DNA of 50,970 nt from a virus. A model generated the notes under the pieces. The model was given only the letters and a program-made list of their open reading frames with translations, was not told where the DNA came from and ran no database searches. Made by a program: the position numbers and the translations under genes. The DNA is taken from positions 1 through 50,970 of IMG/VR virus record IMGVR_UViG_3300045996_001085. One strand, written 5' to 3'. Below are positions 7,513-14,938 of the stretch, one piece after another. Position 1 is the first letter of the stretch. Each line of letters opens with the position of its first letter.

Positions 7513-9085
7513 CATCATCAGCCGGCTGAATGCTCTGCCGGCAAAGGAGAAGGCGCAGGTGGTCAAGGACGTGACTGCCGCGACGGGGCACATGAAGTTC
7601 GTGCCGCTGCCAGGAAGGCAGACAGATGCCTATCTGTCCCGAGCGGACATCACGTTGTTCGGCGGCAAGGCAGGGGTCGGAAAGAGCGGCTTGCTTGTCG
7701 GTCTCGCGCAAGAGCATGACAACACGATCATCTTCCGTCGCGAAGCTGCCCAGACCGACGGTCTTGAACGCTTTGGCAAAGAAATCTACGGAACGGATTC
7801 CTTCAACGGCTCGGATCTCGAATGGAACTGGCCCGGCGGCCGTAGTCTCAAGCTTGCCGGTCTGAAAGAGCCGGATGCATGGCTTAAGCATGCCGGTCGC
7901 GCCCGGGATCTTATGGGCTTCGATGAGGCCGGCGAGTTTCTGGTTCAGCAAGTTGTTTCACTGCTTGCATGGCTTCGCGCAGCTGCGGGCAAGCGCTGCC
8001 GAATGGTGTTTGCGAGCAATCCGCCGCGCACAGCTGAAGGCGCATGGATCATCGAATGGTTCGCCCCCTGGCTGATCGGAAACAACCCAGCAAAGGCTGG
8101 CGAACTGCGTTGGGCGTTCATGGACCCGGATCGAATGATGCCGATCTGGGTAGAGGGTCCACACGTTCGCCAAGAAGGCAATGCGCCGCTTTCGTTCACG
8201 TTTATTCCGGCGGCGCTGGAAGACAATCCATACAACGATACGCCGGAATATCGGGCACGGCTTAATGCGCTGCCTGAGCCGCTGCGTAGTCAGTTGCGCG
8301 ACGGCATCTTCGCTCTCGGCGGTGAGGACGACGAATGGCAGATGATTCCAACGGCGTGGATCAAGGCCGCGCAGGATCGATGGAAGCCGCGGCCACCGGA
8401 CAACGTGCCCATGTGTGCAATCGGCGCTGACGTAGCGCAGGGCGGCGGCGATGACACTGCACTCGCTCCACGTTACGACGGCTATTACGAGCAGATCACG
8501 AAGGTTCCCGGCGCTCATACACCCGGAGGCGCGGAGGTCGCGGGCCTCGTTGTTTCGAAGCGCAAGCATGGCGCCACGATCATTCTAGATGTCGGCGGCG
8601 GTTGGGGCGCAGATGCATACGGCATCTTGCGTGGTGACAACCGCATGGATTCGAAGGAATGCGTCGCGTACATGGGCGTCAAGCCATCAGGCGCACGCTC
8701 GCGCGACAACCTGTTCAAGTTCACGAACGTGCGCAGCCAGCTCTACTGGCAGTTCCGCGAAGCGTTGGATCCGGACCAAGCTGGTGGCTCACCGATCGAT
8801 CTTCCGCCTGACAACGAACTTCTCGCCGATCTCACCGCTGTTCACTACGAGGTCGTCAACCGCGGTCACGAGGGTCAGTTCATCAAGGCGGAGGTGAAGG
8901 AGAAGGTCTGCAAGACGCTGGGGCGCTCGACGAACAAAGGTGATGCCGTGGTGATGTCCTGGTACGCCGGCGCACGCGCGATTGCTCGAGCCCGGCCGCC
9001 ATCGCTTGAGCACGGTGGAATTCGGCATTCCGGGCCGCAAGTGAACTACGGCCCACGCCGGCCTAACGGTATGAGGAGACATTGA
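7493..9085 (+). CDS. terL: Terminase large subunit
   Basis: 530 aa. The N-terminal ATPase has Walker A GGKAGVGKS (residues 58-66), an adenine-binding FRREA motif, Walker B DLMGFDEAGE with catalytic Glu (about 138-147) and coupling motif VFASNPP (about 172). The C-terminal RNase H-like nuclease has its first Asp in IGADVAQGGGDDT (about 309) and a second acidic strand in IILDVGGGWG. The length is normal. It cuts concatemers and drives DNA into the prohead through the portal encoded by the second gene downstream. Its TGA overlaps the next ATG. Confidence 0.95.
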   Translation: MTQLLDDIISRLNALPAKEKAQVVKDVTAATGHMKFVPLPGRQTDAYLSRADITLFGGKAGVGKSGLLVGLAQEHDNTIIFRREAAQTDGLERFGKEIYGTDSFNGSDLEWNWPGGRSLKLAGLKEPDAWLKHAGRARDLMGFDEAGEFLVQQVVSLLAWLRAAAGKRCRMVFASNPPRTAEGAWIIEWFAPWLIGNNPAKAGELRWAFMDPDRMMPIWVEGPHVRQEGNAPLSFTFIPAALEDNPYNDTPEYRARLNALPEPLRSQLRDGIFALGGEDDEWQMIPTAWIKAAQDRWKPRPPDNVPMCAIGADVAQGGGDDTALAPRYDGYYEQITKVPGAHTPGGAEVAGLVVSKRKHGATIILDVGGGWGADAYGILRGDNRMDSKECVAYMGVKPSGARSRDNLFKFTNVRSQLYWQFREALDPDQAGGSPIDLPPDNELLADLTAVHYEVVNRGHEGQFIKAEVKEKVCKTLGRSTNKGDAVVMSWYAGARAIARARPPSLEHGGIRHSGPQVNYGPRRPNGMRRH

Positions 9086-9363
9086 TGACTGGACTTCACA
9101 AGACTGCCAACAAGGTTATCCCGAAAGAGAACTGGCTGCTGCGCGCTAACCCTGCGGCCAAGAAGATCAACGAAGAAAACATGAGAACCCACGAGAGCCT
9201 CAACGCACGCATGAATCCGGAGCGTCCTCCGGAAGAGGCTCCGATACCGATGCCGGACGAGGAAGAGATCAAGCGCGCCAAGCGTCGCGGGCAGACGGCT
9301 CGCGGGGGAGGTCGCGCATCGACCATTCTCACGGGCGGCGACCAGGAGCGTCTCGGCGGATGA
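9085..9363 (+). CDS. Small phage head-region protein between terL and portal
   Basis: 92 aa from the ATG at 9085 (an upstream TTG at 9082 is also in frame). It is charged and largely disordered, with an acidic middle (EEAPIPMPDEEEIKRAKRR) and a C-terminus of the form GGGRASTILTGG. From memory, such a RASTILTG tail occurs in small proteins preceding podoviral portal genes. It overlaps the portal start by four bases. It may be a minor head or assembly protein. Confidence 0.6.
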   Translation: MTGLHKTANKVIPKENWLLRANPAAKKINEENMRTHESLNARMNPERPPEEAPIPMPDEEEIKRAKRRGQTARGGGRASTILTGGDQERLGG

Positions 9364-10988
9364 TCGATATTAAGAAGCTGATTGCGCTAGGCGATCAGCT
9401 TTTCGGCAGTCGCGGCACGTGGATCATGCTGCTCCAGGAGATCGCAGAGAACTTCTACTGTGAAAGGGCGGATTTCACTGTAAAGCGCGAACTTGGTGAC
9501 GACTACGCTGGCAACCTGACGACGAGCTATCCGCTGATGGTTCGTCGCGAACTGGGCGACTCGATCTCGTCAATGCTCCGTCCGCGTGGGCAGGAATGGT
9601 TTTCGATCTCGATCGATGATGAGACGGGCCTCGACAATTCCGGCCGGCAGTGGCTGGAGTGGGCGACTGGCGTACAGAAGCGCGCCATGTATGACCGCAT
9701 GTCGCAGTTCGTGCGTGCGACTAAGGAAGGCGACCACGATTTCGCCGCATTCGGACAATGCGTCGTTTCGGTCGAGATTGATTGGTCGACGACGACGTTG
9801 CTCTATCGAAATTGGCATCTGCGCGACGTTGCGTGGTGCGAGCGTTACAACGGGAGCATCGGTGACATTCATCGCAACTGGTGCCCGGATGTTCGCACGC
9901 TGATGACGATCTTCGGCAAGGACAAGCTGCATCAGAACGTAGTCAACCTGCTGGAGAAGGAACCGTATCGGAAGATCAGGTGCCGTCATGTCGTGATTCC
10001 GGCCGATCAGTACGATGGTGATCAGCGTTACCGCACGCCGTACGTCTCGATCTATATCGACATCGAGAACGGGCACCTCATCAGTGAGGTTGCGTCGTGG
10101 TCGCAGATCTACTGCATCCCGCGCTGGCAGACGGTCTCCGGTTCGCAGTATGCGTACTCGCCGGCCGCTGTCGCAGGATTGCCGGATGCTCGTCTATTGC
10201 AGGCGATGACGCTAACGCTTCTCGAGGCCGGTGAGCTGGCGGTGCGCCCGCCGATGATTGCTACCAAAGAAGCGATCCGCGGTGACGTTGCGCTGTACGC
10301 CGGGGGCATCACGTGGGCTGACGCGCAGTATGACGAGCGGCTCGGCGAGGTGCTGCGTCCGTTGACACAAGACAAGTCCGGCCTACCGTTTGGTCTCGAC
10401 GTGTCTGAGGAAAAGAAGCAAATGCTGGCGCAGGCGTTTTACCTCAATAAGCTGAGTCTGCCGCCGGCAGGCGAAGGCGAGATGACGGCGTACGAGACCA
10501 GCCAGCGAATTCAAGAGTACATTCGCAACGCGCTCCCGCTCTTTGAGCCGATGGAAGTTGAGTACAACGGCGCGCTATGCGAAATGACGTTCGACGCGCT
10601 GATGCGTGTCGGTGCGTTCGGTCCGGTAGACGATTTTCCGGAGTCGCTGCAAGGCGAAGATGTTCGCTTCAAGTTCGAATCGCCACTGCACCAGGCGATC
10701 GAGCGCCAGAAGGGCCAGAAGTTCCTTGAGGCGAAAGGCTTGTTGCGTGAGGCCGCTGAGCTGGATCCATCATCAAACGCTGTGGTCGACGCTCGGATTG
10801 CTCTACGCGAGGCACTGTCCGGTATCGGCGTGCCGGCGAAATGGATGCGTTCCGAAGCGGATGTCGAAGCGCACGCTCAGCAGCAAGCTCAGCAGCAGCA
10901 GGCCCAAGAAGCACTAGCGATCGCTCAGCAGGGCGCTGATGTGGCGAAGACTGCCGGCGAAGCTGCAGTAGTGGGTGAGGCAGCTTGA
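9360..10988 (+). CDS. Head-tail connector (portal) protein, T7 gp8-like
   Basis: 542 aa, the usual size for podoviral connectors. Recognisable blocks are GDDYAGNLTTSYPLMVRRELGDSIS (residues 42-66), SMLRPRGQEWFSI, the WHLRDVAW strand, a wing/stem region with IPRWQTVSGSQYAYSPAAVAGLPDARLLQ (residues 257-285) and a C-terminal crown that is Gln-rich (AHAQQQAQQQQAQEALAIAQQG). It forms the dodecameric channel at the vertex that docks terminase and tail. It is translationally coupled on both sides. Confidence 0.93.
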   Translation: MIDIKKLIALGDQLFGSRGTWIMLLQEIAENFYCERADFTVKRELGDDYAGNLTTSYPLMVRRELGDSISSMLRPRGQEWFSISIDDETGLDNSGRQWLEWATGVQKRAMYDRMSQFVRATKEGDHDFAAFGQCVVSVEIDWSTTTLLYRNWHLRDVAWCERYNGSIGDIHRNWCPDVRTLMTIFGKDKLHQNVVNLLEKEPYRKIRCRHVVIPADQYDGDQRYRTPYVSIYIDIENGHLISEVASWSQIYCIPRWQTVSGSQYAYSPAAVAGLPDARLLQAMTLTLLEAGELAVRPPMIATKEAIRGDVALYAGGITWADAQYDERLGEVLRPLTQDKSGLPFGLDVSEEKKQMLAQAFYLNKLSLPPAGEGEMTAYETSQRIQEYIRNALPLFEPMEVEYNGALCEMTFDALMRVGAFGPVDDFPESLQGEDVRFKFESPLHQAIERQKGQKFLEAKGLLREAAELDPSSNAVVDARIALREALSGIGVPAKWMRSEADVEAHAQQQAQQQQAQEALAIAQQGADVAKTAGEAAVVGEAA

Positions 10989-11290
10989 ACAAGCCGAAGC
11001 TTCCGATCGCCGAGCCTTGGAAGCCAACCGATTGGGATCTGGCCGACGCTGCGGCGATCCAGGCGCTCGTCCGTGGTGACGCTTCTCACGAGCAGCAGCG
11101 GCGTGCAATCGACTTCATCATCAATGGCGTCGCGTGCACCTACGACCTTTCCTACCGCCCCGGCAGTGATCGCGACACTGCGTTCGCCGAGGGCAAACGT
11201 TTTGTCGGCCTTCAGCTCGTGAAGGCCATCAACCTCAACCTCGCCGCAATCCGGCAAGCAAAAGACAATACGCCACGAGAGCAGGCGTAA
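10985..11290 (+). CDS. Bbp19-like small phage protein
   Basis: 101 aa with a TTG start overlapping the portal TGA. The central segment DLSYRPGSDRDTAFAEGKRFVGLQLVKAI is close to the conserved core of Bbp19-like proteins of podoviruses (family recognised from memory). It lies between portal and scaffold, the usual position. Its function is unknown; a role in head assembly is inferred from position. Confidence 0.65.
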   Translation: MNKPKLPIAEPWKPTDWDLADAAAIQALVRGDASHEQQRRAIDFIINGVACTYDLSYRPGSDRDTAFAEGKRFVGLQLVKAINLNLAAIRQAKDNTPREQA

Positions 11291-11314
11291 TCCCGTCAAC
11301 ACAGGAGACTGGCA

Positions 11315-12289
11315 GTGCCCGACCCGAATCAAAACTCTGGCGATCCGAACGCGAATCAAAACCCAAGCGGCGGCGACTGGCGCACGACATTTGGTGCCGA
11401 CGCCACGCAAGCCCTGTCCGGCTTCAAGGAGCCGGGCGACTTCTTCAAGCAATTCCAAACGGTGTCAACCGAGTTGGATGGACTGAAGAAGAGCCCGCCG
11501 ACGTTCGACTGGCGTAAGGAGATGGCGGGTGACGACGCCGACTTCGCCAAGCAGCTGGAACGCTTCTCGACTGGTAAGGACTTCAGCAAGGCATTCCGCG
11601 AGGCGCAGACAAAGATTCGTTCCGGCGAGCTCGGAAAACCATTACCGAAAGACGCGACCCCTGAGCAGATCGCCGAGTGGCGCGAAGGCAATGGCGTTCC
11701 TGAGAAGCCCGACGGCTACTTCTCGAGCATGCCGAATGGTCTGGTGATCGGCGCGGATGATAAGCCGATGTTCGACGCCGTCGCGGCTAAGTTCCATGAG
11801 CACAATGTGCGACCCGAGGTGATGCACGCCGTGGCGCAGTGGTACTACGGCATGCAGGATGAGCAGGTAGAGGCGCAAAAGGTCGCTGACGTCGAAGGTA
11901 AGAACAAGCTTGCCGGCGCGCTGCGGACCGCTTGGGGCAATGACTTCACTTCGAATAGTAACGTCTACGCGAGTTACATCGACTCAGCGCCGAAGGAAGT
12001 GAAGGAACTGCTGACGCAGGCTCGTGGACCGGATGGCAACTTCGTGTTGTACAACCCGGCCATCGTCTCGTGGCTCACGGCTCAGGCACGCGAGATCAAT
12101 CCGGCTGGTCATCTCGTGCCGAATACTGGCGCAGGTGACATGCAGTCGCTTCAAACTGAAATCGACAGTATCGAGAAGCTCATGCGTACCGATCGCCAGG
12201 CGTACAACAAGGACACGGCGAAGCAGGACCGCCTGCGTCAGCTGTACACCGCGCGCACCAAGCTGCAGGAGCGTGGCAGGGCCGCATGA
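11315..12289 (+). CDS. Capsid scaffolding/assembly protein
   Basis: 324 aa, GTG start at 11315 behind AGGAGAC. It has a disordered, Asn/Gln/Pro-rich N-terminus, charged helices throughout (DFFKQFQTVSTELDGLKK, KDFSKAFREAQTKIRSG) and a basic C-terminal coiled coil (TEIDSIEKLMRTDRQAYNKDTAKQDRLRQ) as in scaffolds that bind capsid through a positive C-terminus. Its place between portal and major capsid protein is the standard one. It organises prohead assembly and is not expected in the mature virion. Confidence 0.8.
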   Translation: MPDPNQNSGDPNANQNPSGGDWRTTFGADATQALSGFKEPGDFFKQFQTVSTELDGLKKSPPTFDWRKEMAGDDADFAKQLERFSTGKDFSKAFREAQTKIRSGELGKPLPKDATPEQIAEWREGNGVPEKPDGYFSSMPNGLVIGADDKPMFDAVAAKFHEHNVRPEVMHAVAQWYYGMQDEQVEAQKVADVEGKNKLAGALRTAWGNDFTSNSNVYASYIDSAPKEVKELLTQARGPDGNFVLYNPAIVSWLTAQAREINPAGHLVPNTGAGDMQSLQTEIDSIEKLMRTDRQAYNKDTAKQDRLRQLYTARTKLQERGRAA

Positions 12290-12492
12290 CGCGGATCAAG
12301 ATCAGGGCACTGCGAGCAGAGCTAGCAAACATCCTTGCGACTGTCCGCGATCGGCCGGTGACCATCACCAAACATGGCAACGACGTTGCGGTGATGGTCT
12401 CGCCTGAGGTCTATTCCGAGTACCTGCGGTTGCGAAGTGTGTACACAACCATACCGACGCGACGCCGACCTGAATTAGTTTCCTGCGTGTGA
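12286..12492 (+). CDS. Phd/YefM-type antitoxin-like protein (orphan)
   Basis: 68 aa, ATGA overlap with the scaffold stop. Residues 7-48 follow the Phd/YefM fold: LRAELANILATVRDRPVTIT, KHGNDVAVMVSPEVYSEYL, with the typical R.P..ITK.G...AVM.SPE.Y signature. These proteins dimerise, bind DNA at their N-terminus and neutralise toxins such as Doc, YoeB or RelE with a C-terminal tail; here the tail is short (RLRSVYTTIPTRRRPELVS). No toxin gene is adjacent. The position inside the head operon is unusual. Confidence 0.75.
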   Translation: MTRIKIRALRAELANILATVRDRPVTITKHGNDVAVMVSPEVYSEYLRLRSVYTTIPTRRRPELVSCV

Positions 12493-12652
12493 TCGGCTAA
12501 CCCGTAAGGCCCCGATCGAGAATGTTTCTTTTGCTGTAGCAAGGCCCCGCCTTGTCGAATGCAGGCCCGGCGCAACGCCGCTAACCCTGCGGAGACTGTC
12601 AGCGGCCAACCCAAGCGAAGGCTTCACCCCCTTTTCTTTGGAGTTGGCAACC

Positions 12653-13507
12653 ATGGCTGAGACAGCCTTCCAGATTCAATACCGGCAGGAGTTCATTGCC
12701 GGTTTCGAGCAAACACAGTCGCTGCTTCGTGACGCGGTCACGACCGAGGCGGTCATCAAGGGCAATCAGGCGACGTTTCTAGTCGCTGATTCTGGCGATG
12801 CCGAAGCGAACACGCGCGGCGTCAATGGCTTGATCCCGGCGCGCGCAGACAACCTTGCTCAGAACACTGCGACGCTGGTCGAGTGGCATGACCTTGTGCG
12901 GAAGACGGACTTCAACGTTTTTGCCTCGCAGGGCAATCAGCGCGAGATCATGCAAAAGACCTCGATGGGGGTCATCAATCGCAAGGTCGACAGCGACATC
13001 ATCACCAAGCTCAACACCGGCACGGTGAACACCGGTGCTGCGGTAACCGCTTCGATCGCCGTTGTGACGAAGGCGCAGACAATCCTGCAAAACAACGATG
13101 TTCCTTGGGATTCGAACATCACTGCTCTCGTTACGCCGGCCTTTATGGGCTACATGCGCCAGACGAAGGAGTTCTCAAGCGCCGAGTATGTTGGCGGGAA
13201 GAAGCCGTGGGAAACGGGTGACCCGAACTGGCGCGACAAACCGATTGCCTACTTCTGGTTGGGCATGGTGTGGATTGTTCATCCGAACTTGCCGGGCAAG
13301 GCGACTTCGGCTGAGAAGTGCTTCGTTTTCCACAAGTCCGCGATCGGTCACGCGATCAACAAGGCCGGCATTCAGACGCCGGTCGGCTATAACGAAGAGC
13401 AGGCATATTCCTGGGCTCGCTGCTCGGCGGATATGGGCAGTGTCGTTCTTCAAAACGCGGGCATTGTCGTGGTGAATCATGACGGTTCCGCTCTGGTCGC
13501 GGCGTAG
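12653..13507 (+). CDS. Major capsid protein
   Basis: 284 aa from ATG at 12653, preceded by GGAG; an upstream TTG is less likely. It follows the scaffold gene and reads as an HK97-fold coat protein: an N-terminal FQIQYRQEFIAGFEQTQSLLRD helix, a spine-helix-like region around SDIITKLNTGTVNT, a TPAFMGYMRQTKEFSSAEYVGG block and a C-terminal beta region ending in AGIVVVNHDGSALVAA. The 160 bases before it contain no gene, only its leader. Confidence 0.88.
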   Translation: MAETAFQIQYRQEFIAGFEQTQSLLRDAVTTEAVIKGNQATFLVADSGDAEANTRGVNGLIPARADNLAQNTATLVEWHDLVRKTDFNVFASQGNQREIMQKTSMGVINRKVDSDIITKLNTGTVNTGAAVTASIAVVTKAQTILQNNDVPWDSNITALVTPAFMGYMRQTKEFSSAEYVGGKKPWETGDPNWRDKPIAYFWLGMVWIVHPNLPGKATSAEKCFVFHKSAIGHAINKAGIQTPVGYNEEQAYSWARCSADMGSVVLQNAGIVVVNHDGSALVAA

Positions 13508-13519
13508 GAGTAACTGAAC

Positions 13520-13789
13520 ATGTCGTATTCAACTTCTAGTCCTCCGTCTCTCGAAACCCAGGCAATCGCCGGGCCGAAGTCATTCATCTATCACTCGTCA
13601 GATGGCTCGACCTCGGTTTCTGCGTCCGGCTACATCAGCAACGGCCAGGATCTGGGCATGAAGCTCGGCGACCGTCTGACTCTGGTTGAGACCGATAACA
13701 GCTACGCGCGCTCCATCGGCGCGGTGACGGCTGTGTCGACCAGCGATGACTCGGTGACTGTTTCGTTCGGCTCGCTCACCTCGACCTGA
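13520..13789 (+). CDS. Small Ser/Thr-rich capsid-associated protein
   Basis: 89 aa, starting 12 bases after the capsid gene. Beta-rich and Ser/Thr-rich, with an SYSTSSPPSLETQ N-terminus and a GDRLTLVETDNSYARSIGAVTAV core that resembles small beta-tulip decoration or head-stabilising proteins. A terminator follows at 13814, so this ends the head transcript. The decoration role is inference. Confidence 0.6.
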   Translation: MSYSTSSPPSLETQAIAGPKSFIYHSSDGSTSVSASGYISNGQDLGMKLGDRLTLVETDNSYARSIGAVTAVSTSDDSVTVSFGSLTST

Positions 13790-13813
13790 CCGTCAAGGCA
13801 ATGGGCACTCACG

Positions 13814-13845
13814 AAAGGCTCGCTTCGGCGGGCCTTTCTCTTTTG
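13814..13845 (+). terminator. Rho-independent terminator after head genes
   Basis: A 10-bp stem (AAAGGCTCGC / GCGGGCCTTT, one G-T wobble) closes on a stable TTCG tetraloop and is followed by TCTCTTTTGT. It lies 24 bases after the stop of the small capsid-associated gene. It should cut or attenuate transcription between the head and tail blocks, and so help make capsid transcripts more abundant than tail transcripts. Confidence 0.88.
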
Positions 13846-13866
13846 TAACTCAGGAGACTGGCGATC

Positions 13867-14295
13867 ATGACTCAGCTTGCACCCAACGGTTTGAAGCCTT
13901 CGGAGAGCATTCGTAATCAATGGCATGCGGAACCCGAGCACGGGACGCCGCCTGAGGCGCTGCTGGATCCGGCGTACTGGGCGCATGTATCCGTGAAGAT
14001 GCGGCGTAAGGACATTGTCTGCGCGCTGGCGGTCGACAACAGCTACTTTTCAGAGCTGCTTGTGATCGATGTGGGCAAGAACTACGCGAAGGTTGTGCAG
14101 CTGAGATGCGTTCAGATCACACAGGCGCAGATTGTGAGGAACCCGATTCCCGATGGATTCGAGATCAAATTCCGCGGCAAGGAAACGAAGTGGTCTGTGC
14201 TTCGTGGCAAGGATGTTCTGAAGGACAAGCTGGAGACGCCTGACGCCGCGGAGCAATGGTTGGCGGATCATGTGAAGACGCTGAAGGCAGCCTAA
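13867..14295 (+). CDS. Unrecognised phage protein preceding tail tubular protein A
   Basis: 142 aa, ATG preceded by CAGGAGACTGGCG. An N-terminal loop region (EPEHGTPPEALLDPAYWAHVSVKMRRKD) is followed by a small beta barrel (IVCALAVDNSYFSELLVIDVGKNYAKVVQL) and a C-terminal helix. A protein of this type commonly separates capsid and tail-tube genes in BPP-1-like podoviruses (from memory). It may be a minor head or head-tail joining protein. Confidence 0.55.
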   Translation: MTQLAPNGLKPSESIRNQWHAEPEHGTPPEALLDPAYWAHVSVKMRRKDIVCALAVDNSYFSELLVIDVGKNYAKVVQLRCVQITQAQIVRNPIPDGFEIKFRGKETKWSVLRGKDVLKDKLETPDAAEQWLADHVKTLKAA

Positions 14296-14296
14296 C

Positions 14297-14938
14297 GTGG
14301 CCAACAAGCTGAGCTTATACAACGGTGCGCTTCGAGAGGTTGGTGAGCGAAAGCTTGCGAGCCTCTCGGAGAATCGCGAGCCACGTAGGGTACTGGACTC
14401 CGCGTGGGATGCGGAAGCTGTCGCGACTTGCTTGGCGGCTGGACTTTGGAACTTCGCGACCAATTCGATTGAGCTGACGCATTCGCCTTCGGTCGATCCG
14501 GCGTTCGGCTACCAATACGCATTCGACAAGCCAGAGAACTGGGTACGCACGGTCGCTCTCTGCGAGGACGAGCGATTCAAGATGCCGCTCCTGCAATACC
14601 AAGACGAGGGGCGTTACTGGTATGCGGACGTGGAAACAATCTACGTGCGCTACATCGACATGGGCACGTCCTTCGGCCTCGACTACGGCAAGTGGCCGGT
14701 CAATTTCACACGCTACGCCGAGAGCTTTCTTGCGGCGCGCGTGTGCATGTCGCTCACGCAGAATCAGACGAAGCGTGACAACCTCGAGCGTGACGCTGAA
14801 GTGTGGCTAACCAAGGCGAAATCGACTGACGCCATGGACGAGCCAACGAAGTTTCCGCCGCCCGGCACGTGGTCGACAGCGCGTCATGGCCGAAGCGTGC
14901 GCCATGATCGCGGTAGCCGGAGTAGGTTGATCGGATAA
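14297..14938 (+). CDS. Tail tubular protein A (T7 gp11-like)
   Basis: 213 aa, GTG start. The opening LSLYNGALREVGERKLASLSENREPRRVLDS is the recognisable N-terminus of podoviral tail tubular protein A. It is followed by VATCLAAGLWNFAT, ENWVRTVALC, IYVRYI and a FTRYAESFLAARVC helix. It forms the dodecameric ring below the portal that accepts the nozzle and fibres. Its end overlaps the start of the large nozzle gene by one base. Confidence 0.85.
   Translation: MANKLSLYNGALREVGERKLASLSENREPRRVLDSAWDAEAVATCLAAGLWNFATNSIELTHSPSVDPAFGYQYAFDKPENWVRTVALCEDERFKMPLLQYQDEGRYWYADVETIYVRYIDMGTSFGLDYGKWPVNFTRYAESFLAARVCMSLTQNQTKRDNLERDAEVWLTKAKSTDAMDEPTKFPPPGTWSTARHGRSVRHDRGSRSRLIG

Noticed and set aside
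12286-12652. Complete toxin-antitoxin pair in the head operon
   Set aside because: Only the antitoxin-like gene is seen; 12493-12652 holds no toxin frame and leads into the capsid gene.
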